Assembly (NCBI GenBank): GCA_030549335.1
Contig: CM060184.1
Location: 41,805,909 to 41,869,908, forward strand
Direction of reading: 5' to 3'
From: Pontederia crassipes
Lineage: Eukaryota > Streptophyta > Magnoliopsida > Commelinales > Pontederiaceae
DNA: 64,000 nt
Positions within the stretch are counted from its first letter, which is position 1, and each line of letters starts with the position of its first letter. Both the position numbers and the translations under genes were made by a program. The notes below the pieces were generated by a model that was given only the letters and a program-made list of their open reading frames with translations, was not told the origin of the DNA and ran no database searches. Positions 1-12,171 of this stretch are shown here, piece after piece.

Positions 1-726
1 CATGAGACTATGGATACAAGTGACACGCAGACGGAGGGTCGTGATTGGAACGCTCTTACCTTCCCCCCTACCCCACCCCACCCCCATGCACTGCTCTTGG
101 TGAGTCTTGGGGACCCACTCTGGATGTCGCCTGGAGTCCTCCATCCTCGACCTTTGGGGTTGTTCTGTGTCATCATCTAAAGCATTTGACACGAGTGATC
201 TCACTCATGAGGTGCGCACCTTGAAGAGAGGCATCAGGAGACTTGGTCTTGGCATGTGCTATCTTACTAGGACCAGGCTTGATTACTATGCAACTCAAGG
301 ATTCATTTCCTCGAGAGTTCGAGAGGACGGCAAGCTCGATGAGATGTAGGTTCATGTTGCTCGTGTATCCCTCCCTCTTTGATGATGTCAAAAGGGGGAG
401 TAGCTTGGATAGAAATGGAGATATCTATATGTTATTTGTGTGATCCATGTTATGTTATGTCGGGTGCTATGCATCACTTTTTATGTACCAGTTTGGATGC
501 TTATTACTTATGCTTATAAGACATGCATTTGTAAGGTTTATTATGTTTATGGATGTTGCTTATAACTCTATTCATGCTACCGATGATTCTATTTTTATGT
601 TTATTAAGGAGGAGAAATTGTGAAAATGATGTGCATGTATTTAGGGGGAGTATAATTATATCTATCAATTTAACTTTACTGATTCTCCATCGACCAACAA
701 ATTTGTCATCATAAAAAAGGAGAGAT
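1..726 (+). mobile_element. 3' internal end of a SIRE-like Ty1/Copia retrotransposon
   Basis: Only the tail of an element that starts outside the window is present. An 80-residue open frame at 107-349 has no similarity I recognise. It is followed by the GATGTCAAAAGGGGGAG stretch (about 383-402) that is common downstream of pol in SIRE-type Copia elements, then by a purine tract at 712-726 abutting a TGTTGAATC terminus. I infer the clade from this terminus and tract style, not from any enzymatic domain, because none lies in the window. It could be another Copia lineage with similar 3' ends. Confidence 0.5.
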
Positions 727-1540
727 TGTTGAATCTCGTATGTCATACCCATGTTTTGATTAAAAAATAGAATTGGTTGAAAAGGTACTAATAAATGTTT
801 CAAGTGATCTATACACAGATGTAAGATTAACAAATGAATATGTCTCAAAGAAACCGTGGCATAAAAATTTAAACAACATGTTTAGTTTGGAAACAGAAAT
901 GTAGTTCCTCCTAAATTCTTAGTGAATAGTTGAATTGACAAATTAGTTCGAGGTATATTTGGATGGTGTGGAATGCAATGATGAGGAACCAGAGAGTTGA
1001 TGTGATGGGAAAAAGTTGATGTGATGGATGAATTTTTGATGAGTTTTAAATTAAAAATAATTATTATAGTTACAAAGTATAATTTTATTATTAATAAAAA
1101 TAAAATTAACAATTTTTATGGAAAAATATTTTGTTCAAAAATATAGTATTCAAATAAAAAATATTTTTTTTAAAAAATATTTATAATTAACAAAATATTA
1201 TTTTTTTAATAAAATAAATAAATAATATTATACTAAAAATTTATTATAAATATTTTATATATAAAAAATAAATTATTTTATTAGAGAAATGTGTGGGAGA
1301 GAGAAAATAAGAAAAGAAAAGAAAAGAAAAAAAGGAAAACAAAATTAAAAAAAGTGACATCAAAGCAAAAAAAAGCTCGTGGTTCCGCTATAGTGCTCTG
1401 TTCTGTGGAACCGTGTAATGTCCGGACCAGAAACAAAAAAAGAAATTATTAAAGTGATGAAATCAATTTTATGTTGGAAAATTAAATCAAAGGAGGAATC
1501 TCAATGGAAAGTTGTAACCAACTTTATCTTTTGACCCCTA

Positions 1541-1551
1541 GCTATATAAAG
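1541..1551 (+). promoter_or_regulatory. TATA box of the LTR
   Basis: GCTATATAAAG lies about 130 bases into the LTR, followed by a CT-rich leader and an ACCCTAGCC stretch, as expected for the U3/R boundary of a gypsy LTR. Recognised from sequence only. Confidence 0.5.
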
Positions 1552-2889
1552 TTTTCTCTCAATCAAAGCCTCCTTTAACCCTAGCCATAGTGTCTCTCCT
1601 CTTTTCCCTCTTCACCCGCACGAACTCTTGATTAATCTTCATTAATTTTACCTCATTGCATAGATTATATTCGAGGGTTTATCACTTTGATTTTATCGAT
1701 TATATGATTATACATATCCAGAGCATTGTCATTGCATAGATTAAATAAAGAGTTTAAATACCATTTGATTACATGACATTGTTATCTTGATTGTTGTCAT
1801 GGCATCGTTATGACTAAGTCCCAATCTGGGCGAAGACGAAAATGTAATTAATTAAAGATAAAAGTTTGGGTGCTCATGTTATGAATTGACGGGAGCTCAT
1901 GGTATAATGTTGCAATCAGTGTTGGGGCATAACTTGTCTCCGTTGCATGATTTCTTCTCATCGTGTAACGAAAGAGGATAGAAGATGATCGTCGTGATAT
2001 GCACAATCACTGGCTACTCATGAGGTACATGGCACATCATTGTAACGAATACGTTACTCAGTGACATTACAGAAATATCATTCCAACTTCCAGCCAGAGC
2101 ATTGAAAATACATTCAGAGCATAGTATAAGGCATTGATTCAAAGCATGACATATGACATTGGAATACAAAGTGATCCAGAGCATTGAACTAATTCATTCC
2201 AATGATCAGAATCTCTAATTTTATAATATGATTATTTTCACCTGTTGATTTATTGTATTGTTCCTACTCAACTTGATTCTATCTATAGACATCATATTGA
2301 TACCTATCCATCGACAATTAAAGTATTGGTTTCTTCCATTAGATCCCAGTAGTGTTTATCATGAATTTCGATTTTACTCATAGACATGGTATTGATAAAC
2401 TATCCAGAGCATTGTATCATACTAGATGTTGTCTTAGTTCACTCAGAGCATAGCCTTAATTCTCTTATTGATTTTATTCAAGGCATACTATCTTATTTAC
2501 TCTATTGATTCCACCCAAAGTATAATATTAATCTTTTTTATTGATTTGTTCTATTGATCTTATTTGGTGCATAGTATTATTGTATTCCACTAATATTATT
2601 GAACATTCATTTGATTATACTCAAAGCATAGCGTTGATATGTTCCATTGATTCTTATTTAAGCATGGTCTTACATTTCTTTTCATTGATTATTCTAGTGA
2701 TGATTATTATTATGGTTACACGAACTCCATGATTCTTTATTGTTACTATTTAACCATTGATTTATTATTCACCTATTGGGTTGCGAAGTTCATGGGTTAT
2801 TATTTTCTTTACATTAATTTGCAGGTAATCAGAGTAATGAAGAATAAACTTAAGCGACTAACGATGTTCGTGATGGGGATGTGCACATG

Positions 2890-3043
2890 GTTATTTACAT
2901 GTAATGCCATTTAAGTAAATGGTTTTGCCTTTTCTATTTATTTATTTATTCATTTACTTAAGACATTACATGTAAATAAGTAAATGATTTCGCCTTTTCT
3001 ATTATTTATTTATTCATTTACTTAAGACATTACATATAAATAA
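2890..3043 (+). repeat. Tandem duplication with embedded palindrome in the LTR
   Basis: Two head-to-tail units of about 65 bases (2912-2977 and 2978-3041) share TAAGTAAATG, CGCCTTTTCT-like, CATTTACTTAAGACATTACA and ATAAATAAG-like blocks. The segment 2890-2921 is also nearly the reverse complement of 2951-2979, so each unit can pair with the upstream arm to form a long hairpin. The unit is not evident in the related LTR at 20860-21650. Confidence 0.75.
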
Positions 3044-4253
3044 GGAACTACTCCCCAATTGGATTCAAATAAAATATTTAGAAAAATAAATAATCTAGGA
3101 ATCAAAATATAATTTTTTGTCCGAATAACAAAAATCGCGATTTCATAGATTTTTCTTGTGTCTACATTTTACCTAACTCATACACCTCCTAAAAATTGTT
3201 AAAAATCACTTTTAGAATCCTTTCATATATAGAAATAATTATTAGGACTTTAATTTTTTAAATTTTCACTTTTTCGAAAATCATATTTTCATGTCTTAAG
3301 TAAATTTTCATCGCTTTCGCACTCCAATAGTTGGCATTGAAGTGTAAGTCAACATCACATTCATAGAGCTTATCAATAAAATAATATAGCATCACATTCA
3401 TGCATCTAATCATTCATGGTTAACTTAGGGATATTACAGGATGAAGGACATATCGACCAAACACACGATCGAAAACTACGAAAATTTAAAAGTTTGAAGA
3501 ACTCAAGCAAAATCGGTCGATTGGACACATGACCAAAAAACTATGATTGATATAAGAATCGATCGATTGACATATCGATCAAAATATGTCAACAGGAGCT
3601 GGAGATATGAAAGCTACATATCGATCGACTGCCTTTCCGGATCGGTCGATCGACCATATAAGAAAATTTTATTTCCTTTACGCAGCAGTCAAGAAATCTA
3701 TACCAGTCATCAGATTGGTCGATCGTCTCAACGATAAATGCTTTAGTAGCAGCTAATTTTCAAATCAAATCTTTTGGAAGATCTTTCTGGCCATATCTCA
3801 TCAAGAAGCCTATGAAAGACATTCAAAAGGTAGAAGAGAATTGAACCGAGCGAGCACAAACATCCAAGAGCCTCTATAAGATTGAAGATAAAAAAACCTA
3901 GCTTTCTTTCTCTCTTTTGTTTAAAAAGTGTGAACACCTGTAAGAGATAGATCAAGAGAGAGCTTGCCTTACCTCATGAATGAAGAAGAAAGTGTTTTTC
4001 GATGTAACAAGGGTTTACCTCCCCCTATAAGAAAGGGTGAAAAGTCGGAGCGGAGAGCCAAGGAGTTAGGGCAAACCTTGTCAAAAAATCTTGTGTTTGC
4101 ACTCTCTACTACTTCCTTTTTTTCGTGCATTGATTGCATTCACATTCTCATGAAGTTTTTGAAAACATTTTAAATAAGAATTTGGTATTGTGTTTTATTG
4201 TTTCACACCAATTCACCCCCTCTCTCTTTTTGTTGATGCCTTTTGATCCTACA

Positions 4254-4890
4254 CTTGTTGGGTACTAATGAATCCGGTTCGATTCCATAGATTCGCCGAG
4301 GTCATGTTTACGACACAACTTTTGATCATCTTTCGATACAATTAATGATTCAATTCAACTCACAATTAATCCATACAATTCATCATATAAAGGGCAATAG
4401 TCCTAAGGGACTATACCGATGAAAATCGTCAATATAGGGATCTACTTATGTACCTTAAGTTGGTTGAAAAACTAACATGTTTCCTCTAGTTGATTAGTTG
4501 CACAAATGTCAAGCTTTGACTGATGATTTCTCTATGACATGACCTCGAAACTCGAGTCGCTCACATGGATGTTGTTGTCTTAAGTCAAGATTTTGAAATG
4601 ATATGTCGACCACATTCTCTAGTGTCTCAAATTGCAACAAAATGAAGGAGAAAGAGAGAACTCGTGTGCAAAGAATTCTATTGAAACTCATAGGCTAAGG
4701 TTTTGACTCCTATTGGGCCTTGGACAAATTCTAAGTTAATCATGACCGTCCATAATCAATCAATCATCTCTTAATTATTCAAATTTAATTAAATATGAAT
4801 TTAACTAATTATTTTCTAAACATACTTATTTCAAATAAATTCTATTCAAACTCCTCTTATCTCTTATCTCCAATCCATAACTTCTCTCAA
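4254..4890. other. Unassigned stretch between LTR remnants
   Basis: There is no gene and no clear element end here. The 60-residue minus-strand frame at 4509-4691 has no recognisable domain. By position this could be remaining host sequence, or part of an older repeat split by the Athila insertion to its right. Confidence 0.4.
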
Positions 4891-7006
4891 TCAGACTATA
4901 ATTTTATTTATAATCTCTTTACACTATCGAAATGCGATCTGCAAGCGTATGGTGCGTCATTGTAGTGCTTGATGTTCGATCCACAGGGCACAGTGTTTGC
5001 AAAATTTTTGAAAAGACTGTTTGGAAAAAAAATTGGTGAGTACAAGCGATGCTAAAAGCAAGAGAAAGAAAGATAGCTATATAAGATCAAAGAAGCTAAT
5101 TATTTTTGTTATTTTTGGGATTGTAAAAAGAAATGGTACAGAGACTACGGTTAATCCTAAAGAAGTGTAGGATAATCAATTAGAAATATGTACTGAAGAC
5201 TTATAGCAGGTGCTTCTGTTCAAGGACTTAAAGTTCTTTAGTTCAGAGTGATGCGGGTAAAACGATCGAATGTCCCTTCATGCGTGTATTTGGTCAATCC
5301 TGATGGGGAAGACACTCGACTCCATTACCACACTTTCGTGTTGGTGGTAAGCTTGTGTCACACGTGAAAGGAGTTCATAAGATGGGTGCAATCATTGCTC
5401 TCTCGTACGATATTCCAAGATACAGATCGAGCTTTCTTTCTTTTTGAATTTGAGTTAAGGTCTCGTGTCCACTGAGTATTGAGCACTCAAGAGAAATACA
5501 CTTAAAGCAAGGCGGCTACAATTGGCTCGCGCTTGTCTTAGTGGAATAGGGATGACCCTCTCGGGCTGAATGCAAGGAATTAGTGTATCATCGAGACTGT
5601 TTAGATGATTTAAGGGAGAAGAAAAGATCGATTCAAAAAATATAATATAGGATTATTGGAAGTTCCTTAAAAGTAACTCATTTGTTATCCGCCTTACTCG
5701 GGTCGCCGATTACAAATGAGGATAAGAGAATATTTCCTCTCAGTTAGAACTTTTCCAAAATCAAAAGGAATCATAGATAGTAGTGACGAAGAATGAACTC
5801 TTTGAATCTGTCTAGGATGATCAAAATCCCCAATTCAATGCGATCATTTATTGCCAGAAAATTAGAATACGCATAACCTTCTGAGGTCATGGATCAGAAA
5901 ATGAACGACTTCTAAACCAAATCATGAAGAACCACCATTGCTAACTCTGCAAAAATTTGAACTATGAACCATCGCATGCCAAAGCTTGATTTCTCTCCGT
6001 TCGATCTCGTAGAGCCTCTAATGTCCCTACGGTCGGGGGTGCAAGGTAAAAATAATTCAAGAACTCCCCTAGCTTACAACTGCGAGGAAAACAGGAAAAC
6101 CACGCAGGGAAATCATCTTCACCAAAGCTTGATTTTTCTAAGTTCGGTCGCATAGAGCCTTTAACATCTCTATGGTTGGGAGTGCAAGGTGAAGACAATT
6201 CACGAGCTAAAATATAAATATAGATCTGAAAAATAAAGAGTTATGCAATGAAATAGGGATCAAACAGATATCATTAAAATCGTAAGCAAGCTCAACATTC
6301 GGTTCAGATCATGAAAAGCAACCAGATGAAAGTGTGACTAAAGAACATAAATCCAAAACACATAAGGCACCTCCCGACCTAAGTAGGGCCGATTAGTTAC
6401 AGTTCATAGGGAGAACACACATTTCCCCACAAATCGCCATTGGCATTGTTCTTTCTCACTCTCAGTTTCTATTTTGATTGTCGAATGCACTCTCCCCAAT
6501 TGCCCCCCTTTTCGGCCTCATCCTCCTCCTTTTGTAGCTATCCTCTATTCCTCTTGTCCGCTCCTCTCTTTCGACTACTCCCTATTGCCTGCATTCGGTC
6601 GTTCGCAACTTTTCGGTGGACTATGCCATCTAGGAAGTTTCCTTACATCAGGGGAGTAAGGGAGCTAGTTGGTCCCCATTTGTGAAGGATGTTTGTTGTT
6701 GGTTTCTTTGGCCTTTTTTTATCGCCTAGAAGCAGTTCTTCCTTCATTCGTGTAGAGAATAGTGTGTGGAGTATCGACCGCTCTACCTCATCCCTTGAAG
6801 CTCCTTAACTTTCTGCAAATGACATTTACCCAAATGAGTTTCCAGGCTAGCAAAAAGAAATAAAAGTGATACGTGAATAAACATTGATGTGGAGAATATT
6901 TGAAATGTATTAAAATGGCGCCGTGATGTGTTTATGCAAAGAAATAATGAGGTGTTGTATGCATGCGGAATAATAGTAAAAATATAAACCATAATTCTCC
7001 ACATCA
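4891..7006 (-). repeat. 3' LTR of the Athila element
   Basis: This is the left copy of a pair with 17.24-19.305 kb; the two align almost throughout. In the element's orientation it starts TGATGTGG at 7006, directly after the purine tract. Both LTRs contain an imperfect internal duplication of about 75 bases (here 5981-6055 and 6124-6198, sharing AAAGCTTGATT and GGGGTGCAAGGT-like blocks). Alignment with the right copy fades left of about 4891-4909, so the terminal part is missing or heavily diverged. Confidence 0.85.
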
Positions 7007-7008
7007 AC

Positions 7009-7020
7009 TCCCCCATATTT
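7009..7020 (-). other. Polypurine tract of the Athila element
   Basis: On the minus strand this reads AAATATGGGGGAG immediately before the 3' LTR start, the expected second-strand primer site. Confidence 0.75.
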
Positions 7021-10000
7021 AAAGTTTTGCTTGACCTCAAGCGACCAGCTAAGAACTTAGGCTTAAAACACATCATGATCATGCATCATAATCTCTCACC
7101 CTCTTCTCCAACATTGCCTATTTGCCATTAGTCATTTTTATAGTTTGTTTTTAAACTGCCCTGACAATGTCATCACTGAAGCTCTTGTACTAATGGGACA
7201 CATAGGTTCCCTACTGGATGGTTATTTGTATGTAAGTTGCCTAGAAACATTCATACAACAATGTTTATCCTCATGCTAAAAAAAGACTAACCAACTTATT
7301 CATTTTCAAGATTCATTAGACTTATAAGCATTAGCTCTTTAGTTGCATAATGGGATAAAAAAAGGACATTAGTATAGGTATTTCCACTCAACAGTCCCTA
7401 GCTTTTCTTCCTAGAATATTGGGCATAGGGTGCTAATGGTGCCCTGGAGGGCATACTCTTGTCTTTCCTCAAAGTGGGTAAACAACAGAGTAGTTACTGG
7501 TGCTTTATTTATTCAGAAATTTCTCTTTTTTTTAATATAATGAGTCCCACAGCATTTCCCACTGGTTCTTTGTAGAATACTAGGATGGGGCACTTGGGCT
7601 TTTATTGAAATGAAAAGAAAATTTCTCAGTATGCAAAGGAAGTGGTATGCATATCATTAAGCATATTTTAGCATTTTGAGATGTTGATCAGTGGGCTTAT
7701 TTTAACATGAATGAGACTAGGCAATAGCATGTAGAGTACTATCTAATATCTAGTGATGAGCTTTGATGTCATGTTAGGGTAGCAAATTTAAAGTTTGTAG
7801 AATCTTTCAAATATCAGCATTCAGACATATCAGGTATGCAGGATGGGGGGTAAACAATGCAGCCCATGATGTTTTTCAGCTAAAGACTAGAAGACAATTC
7901 AAAACTTTTTAGTAGAGGTTCAAATGATGTGTGTCAACATATCATTAAAAAAATTTATTGATAAAAATTTTAAACTAAACCATCAAGAAAACCTAAGTAC
8001 AATGGTATGCCAAAGAGATTCAGTGGTAGGGCAGAAGGCGTAACATTGTACTCTCTCCATACTTAAACAAAACACTGTACTCAGTGTGTTTAAGCTGGGG
8101 CAGGATCACCGCTTAGGAAGAAGATGAGTGTGTGGGAGAACCGGTTGGTTCCCCATACTTGCTTCAATCCATAGGAGGGTAATAGTCTGGTTTTGGAGCA
8201 GGCATTTGATGTGAATGTTATTGCATCAGAGCTTGTGTACTTGTGAGGAAAGGTCAGAAATAACTTTTTGGAGGTTAGAGAGGGTTGGTTTGGAGGCTTC
8301 GTCAATCGTTGGTTCTAGCTCATGGGACTTTCTTTTTCTGGTAGCAGGCGATGCAATGCCGGAGGATTAGTCATGGTCCTGCCCTGTCGACAGTTCCGTA
8401 GGCTTGTCGCTCCTCTGCTTCAAGTGTTCGGGAGTAATCTTCCAGTTGGACTATGATCGGATAGAGACTTTATCGGAGTTAGGGAGGCTCGGCTTTTGAT
8501 TATTCCCATTTGACAAGTAGAAACTTGCGGTGTCCCTAGACTTCGATCAGATTCCATTTGTGGAGAGTTCTCAAATTAATTATCATAGCCCCTCGAGTTG
8601 TCTCTAAGGAGCCAAGGTACAGATCACAATGGGTGCCGATCGTAGTGATGATTCCACCGAATGCGATGGTGCCTGACTTCATCCTAATGCTCTTATTCCA
8701 GTTTGATAGTAGATGTCCCAGGAAGTTGACTCATTTTTCATAAAGGCATCAATGATGAAAAGGTCAGAGTCAATAATGTGGGACTCTGTGTTGGCGCGAC
8801 CCAAGATGGTGGATTAGATGAGACGATGAAAGTATTGATGTTAGGGTTAGAAATTATAGAGGCTCGGGCTCTAGCCCTTTCGGTTTGGTCATTGGTGATT
8901 TTTTCCAAGACACTTGGGTGTTGAAGCGCTGAGGTGTTAGACGTCCGGGGACATAGGGCAAGGCAAGGACTTGGCTAAGTTTGTGGTAGGACCACTCAAA
9001 GACTTAGTTGAAGAGGTGGAAAAAGATTTTCTCCCGTCGCTTGTCGTGCTCGTAGGAGCTCAAAAACTCCAGGACAAGACGGGGGTACGTGGGATAGACG
9101 AACATAAATAAGTCTTGAGCGCCCATCTTCAGAGTGGCACACTCTATGTCGACGAGGAAGCCGAGAGAGTGCGAACATCATGATCAGCGAATTTTGTCAA
9201 GAGGATAGGATGCGCCGCAAGAGATTAGTATTGACGGCATTGATGAGAGGAAGAGAAAACAATTTCATCAAGGGGATAGATGAGGTTAGGATCTTTGTCC
9301 TCAGAGGGGAGATATGAGTCGAAAGGGTTTCGAGTGTGTACCTTGTGGCAAATCTTCATATGAAGGGGACGATGGTTGACTAATAGATTTCATAGAAGGA
9401 GAGAGAGAGAGAGAGCATTCACCATGCCTCCAATGAAATGAAGAGCTTGGAGGTGCAGGACCAGGAGAAAAGTTCAGCAAGATGGGATGAATATTCAGAT
9501 GAGGAATGAGGGTCAAGGATGGGCATAGGTGACCTCGGTGGTGAGGGTGATTTGGATGGGGAAGGTGAAGGGGTAATGTTGAGGTCAGGTGAATGGGGAC
9601 GGTGGGAATATGTTTTGGTGAAGAGGGAGCGAGAAGATGGGGGATGGGTGGAGGTGGGTAGAGAAGGGGAAGGAACTGACCCTGCTTCCTCTACAATGGG
9701 CAGTTGTTCTGCTAGCTCCTCCTGCTATTGCGGATTAGTTTTCATCTTGCTTCGCCTTTTCTTGATGGACTGTGGGGGTGGACCAAAGCGCATTCTAGGT
9801 TGTGGTACGGGCGGTGGTGCTTCGGCGGTCGGCGCTTGGGGTATCTGGTCCACTGCTGGCCGCTCTTCGAAACTCTTTCATTGAGCCTCCTTACTGCTAC
9901 AAGTATCTTCATGTATCACGCTTATCGGTCGTGTCTGCTGGGCTTCTATGCTACCAAGGTATTTACGATTTCGTGCGCCGTAGGTATTCTCCTGCTTTCT

Positions 10001-10450
10001 ATGGATGAGGACTTGCTCGAGCGGCCATGAAACATGGACCGCAGGTGTGGTGCAGGCACTCGAAGCGGGGTCTTTGTATGTGCCGGTAGCTCCTGATGAT
10101 CTTATCCTTCGTTGGACTTGTAGTCATCGTCGCTCAAGTTGATCCATTGGGACCCGAGTGTTTGAGTGTCTAGCGCACACCTCGTGATCTATTTATGGTG
10201 AGTACCGTGGTGGCCACTGAGAGATGGAAGGGTTCAAAAATGGGTGTTTGTAGAGGGGAAAGATTTGGCGTTGGAGAAGATGAAAGAGTTTAGCATTTGA
10301 ACAGGAAAATGATGACTTGTACATAAAGTTATTGCACCGCATATGCGGTGCAGTAATATTATGTGGTGGTTTGGAAAAGACAGAAAGTGGAAAAAGAGGT
10401 AATGGGGTGAGGCCACGTGGGTACGAAATCATTTTGATGTTCATTGGTCA
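7021..10450 (-). other. Athila 3' internal region, eroded extra reading frame
   Basis: Between the integrase and the 3' LTR, Athila elements usually carry a long region with an additional, sometimes env-like, frame. Here only short broken minus-strand frames remain (for example 8090-8305, 8996-9181 and 9301-9516), rich in Pro and Ser and without transmembrane or catalytic motifs I recognise. The part at 7.1-8.1 kb looks non-coding. The assignment rests on position within the element. Confidence 0.5.
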
Positions 10451-10535
10451 TGATGGTGGGGTTTGGAGATGATTTGCATGTCAGATTTTTGTGAGGTGGC
10501 TGCACTATGGGACAAAGCTTTTCTCCTTCAGAGAA

Positions 10536-12171
10536 CTACAGTGTCTTAAATTTTACAAAATAGCCCACGCCATTATAAATTTTTTTCGTTCTCGCCGATA
10601 TGTCTCTAACTTGATGATGCATCTTCCTTCTCTTACACTCAGTGTTTCTCCAACATGTCCATCCTATGGAATGCCTTTTTATTTTTGAAAAAATAAAAAA
10701 AGGAATGCTAAGAAAAGTTCTTAGGGCTTGGGCTGCCTCCCAAGAAGTGCCTTTGTTTAATATCATTGGCTCGACATTGTTCGGGTGATTGTCAGTCGGT
10801 TGGAGGGGGTTGCAAAAGAAGAGTGTCTTCAGCAATCTTTGAGTCTGGTTCATGATATAGCTTCACTTTAAGGCCGTTCACTTTGAATGTGCCCCCTCCA
10901 TTCTGTTCAAGTTCTACTATCTCCGATGGATACACTTTTGTTAGCTTAATGGGCCTCTCCATCGAGACCTTAGTTTCCCAGGAAACAATCAAAATCTAGA
11001 GTTGAATAGCAAAACCAAATCCTCGTCCATAAGATGTCGTTGTTGAATGTTCTTATCATGCCATCTTTTGGTCTTGTCTTTAAAAATGGCCGAATTCTCA
11101 AAGATGGTGTCTCTCGGTTGCTCCAATTCAGCTAGCTGGAGTTCTCGATTTTCTCCGATGGCCTTTAAATCAAAATTAAGAAACTTTAGTGCCTAGAAAG
11201 CTCTATGTTGCAGTTCAATTAACAGATGGCACTCTTTTCCATATGCCATTATGTAGGGAGTCGTTCCCAGGGAAGTCTTGACGAGATTCTGTATGCCCAG
11301 AGTGCATCGTCAAGCTTTGAGCTCCAGTCCCTTCTAGAGCTTCCCACCGTCTTCTTTAGAATAGCCTTGATTTGTTTGTTAGAGGTCTCCACTTATCCAG
11401 ATGTTTGCGGGTGATAAGGAGTAGCTACTCTATGAGTGATTCCATACTTGAATAGCATGGTGTTAAATTATCTTTTTAGGAAATGTTTTCCTCCATCACT
11501 GATGATGAGATGCGACATGCCGAATCTAGGAAAAATATTTTTTGAGAACAACTTGGTGACATGATGAGAGTCGCAATGAGTGGTGGGGATAGCTTCCACC
11601 CATTTGGAGAAGTAGTCCACCACCACCAGGATACTTGGATTTCTCCGAACCTGGAAAAGGTCTCATGTAGTCAATTCCTAAAACATAAAAAATTCTACTG
11701 CTTGAATTTTGGTCTATAGCATTCCATGTCTTTGTGAGATGTTTCCCATTCTTTGACATCTGTCATAGGAGCTGATGAACTTGTGGACATCCTCAAATAA
11801 TGTAGGCTTAGTGAAACCTGCCTAGTTGCAATTCGTTGTACACCTCCGTGTCCCCCGTAGACATGCATATGACATGCAGAGATGATTTCCTATACAGACT
11901 CTTCTGAAATGCACCTTTTTTTATGGCCATCCAAACATTCTTTGAACAAATAAGGATCGTCCCAGAAATACTTCTTTGCTTCTGCCAAGAATCTTTTCCT
12001 TCTTCGATAATCTAAGTTATTGCGCAGAATTCCCCTAGTCTTGGAATTTGCTATATTGGCAAACCAGGGGCATGTTCTGACTGAGATGTAGAATAAGACA
12101 TCATTTGGCAAATCTACTATGATCGACAACTCGACTTCTACTATAACTTTCTTGCATTCAATTCTTGACAA
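10536..12171 (-). pseudogene. Athila integrase, broken
   Basis: The integrase would insert element cDNA into the host chromosome. The zinc-binding region lies in 11890-12171. The catalytic core begins at about 11690 with GIDYMRPFPGS; after a frameshift it continues in another frame as VVVDYFSKWVEAI and then SDGGKHF and PYHPQTSG followed by a stop, at about 11410-11640. The C-terminal part at 10792-10992 has TKVYPSEIVELEQ and TFKVNGLKVK, the family's usual end. A short conserved-looking tail follows at 10536-10853. At least one frameshift and several stops make it non-functional. Confidence 0.8.

Larger units (their letters stand above)
1414..3438 (+). repeat. Tekay/Del-like LTR, probably a solo LTR
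   Basis: It starts TGTAATGTCCGG and ends GGGATATTACA, the complementary TGTAAT..ATTACA termini of Tekay/Del-type gypsy LTRs. A TATA box (GCTATATAAAG, 1541-1551) is followed by a CCTTTAACCCTAGCC leader. The middle part (about 1830-2890), with recurring GAGCATTG and GCATTGAT phrases, is recognisably similar to 20860-21650. No gag-pol is attached, so a solo LTR is likely. The flanking 5-mers AACCG and GGATG do not match, so a target duplication is not supported. Confidence 0.55.
727..4253 (+). repeat. 3' LTR of the SIRE-like Copia element, interrupted by another LTR
   Basis: The LTR begins TGTTGAATCTCG right after a purine-rich primer tract. It appears to end near 4253 after the motif TTCACCCCCTCTC and a short GATCCTACA, an ending typical of SIRE-type LTRs. 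The Tekay/Del-like LTR at 1414-3438 sits inside it, leaving outer parts at 727-1413 and 3439-4253. The right part (3470-3725) carries several copies of a GGTCGATCGACC-like motif. The stretch 880-1413 is AT-rich, with an AAAAG run near 1310-1335, and may hold a further small insertion. No second LTR is in the window, so the ends rest on motif recognition only. Confidence 0.45.
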
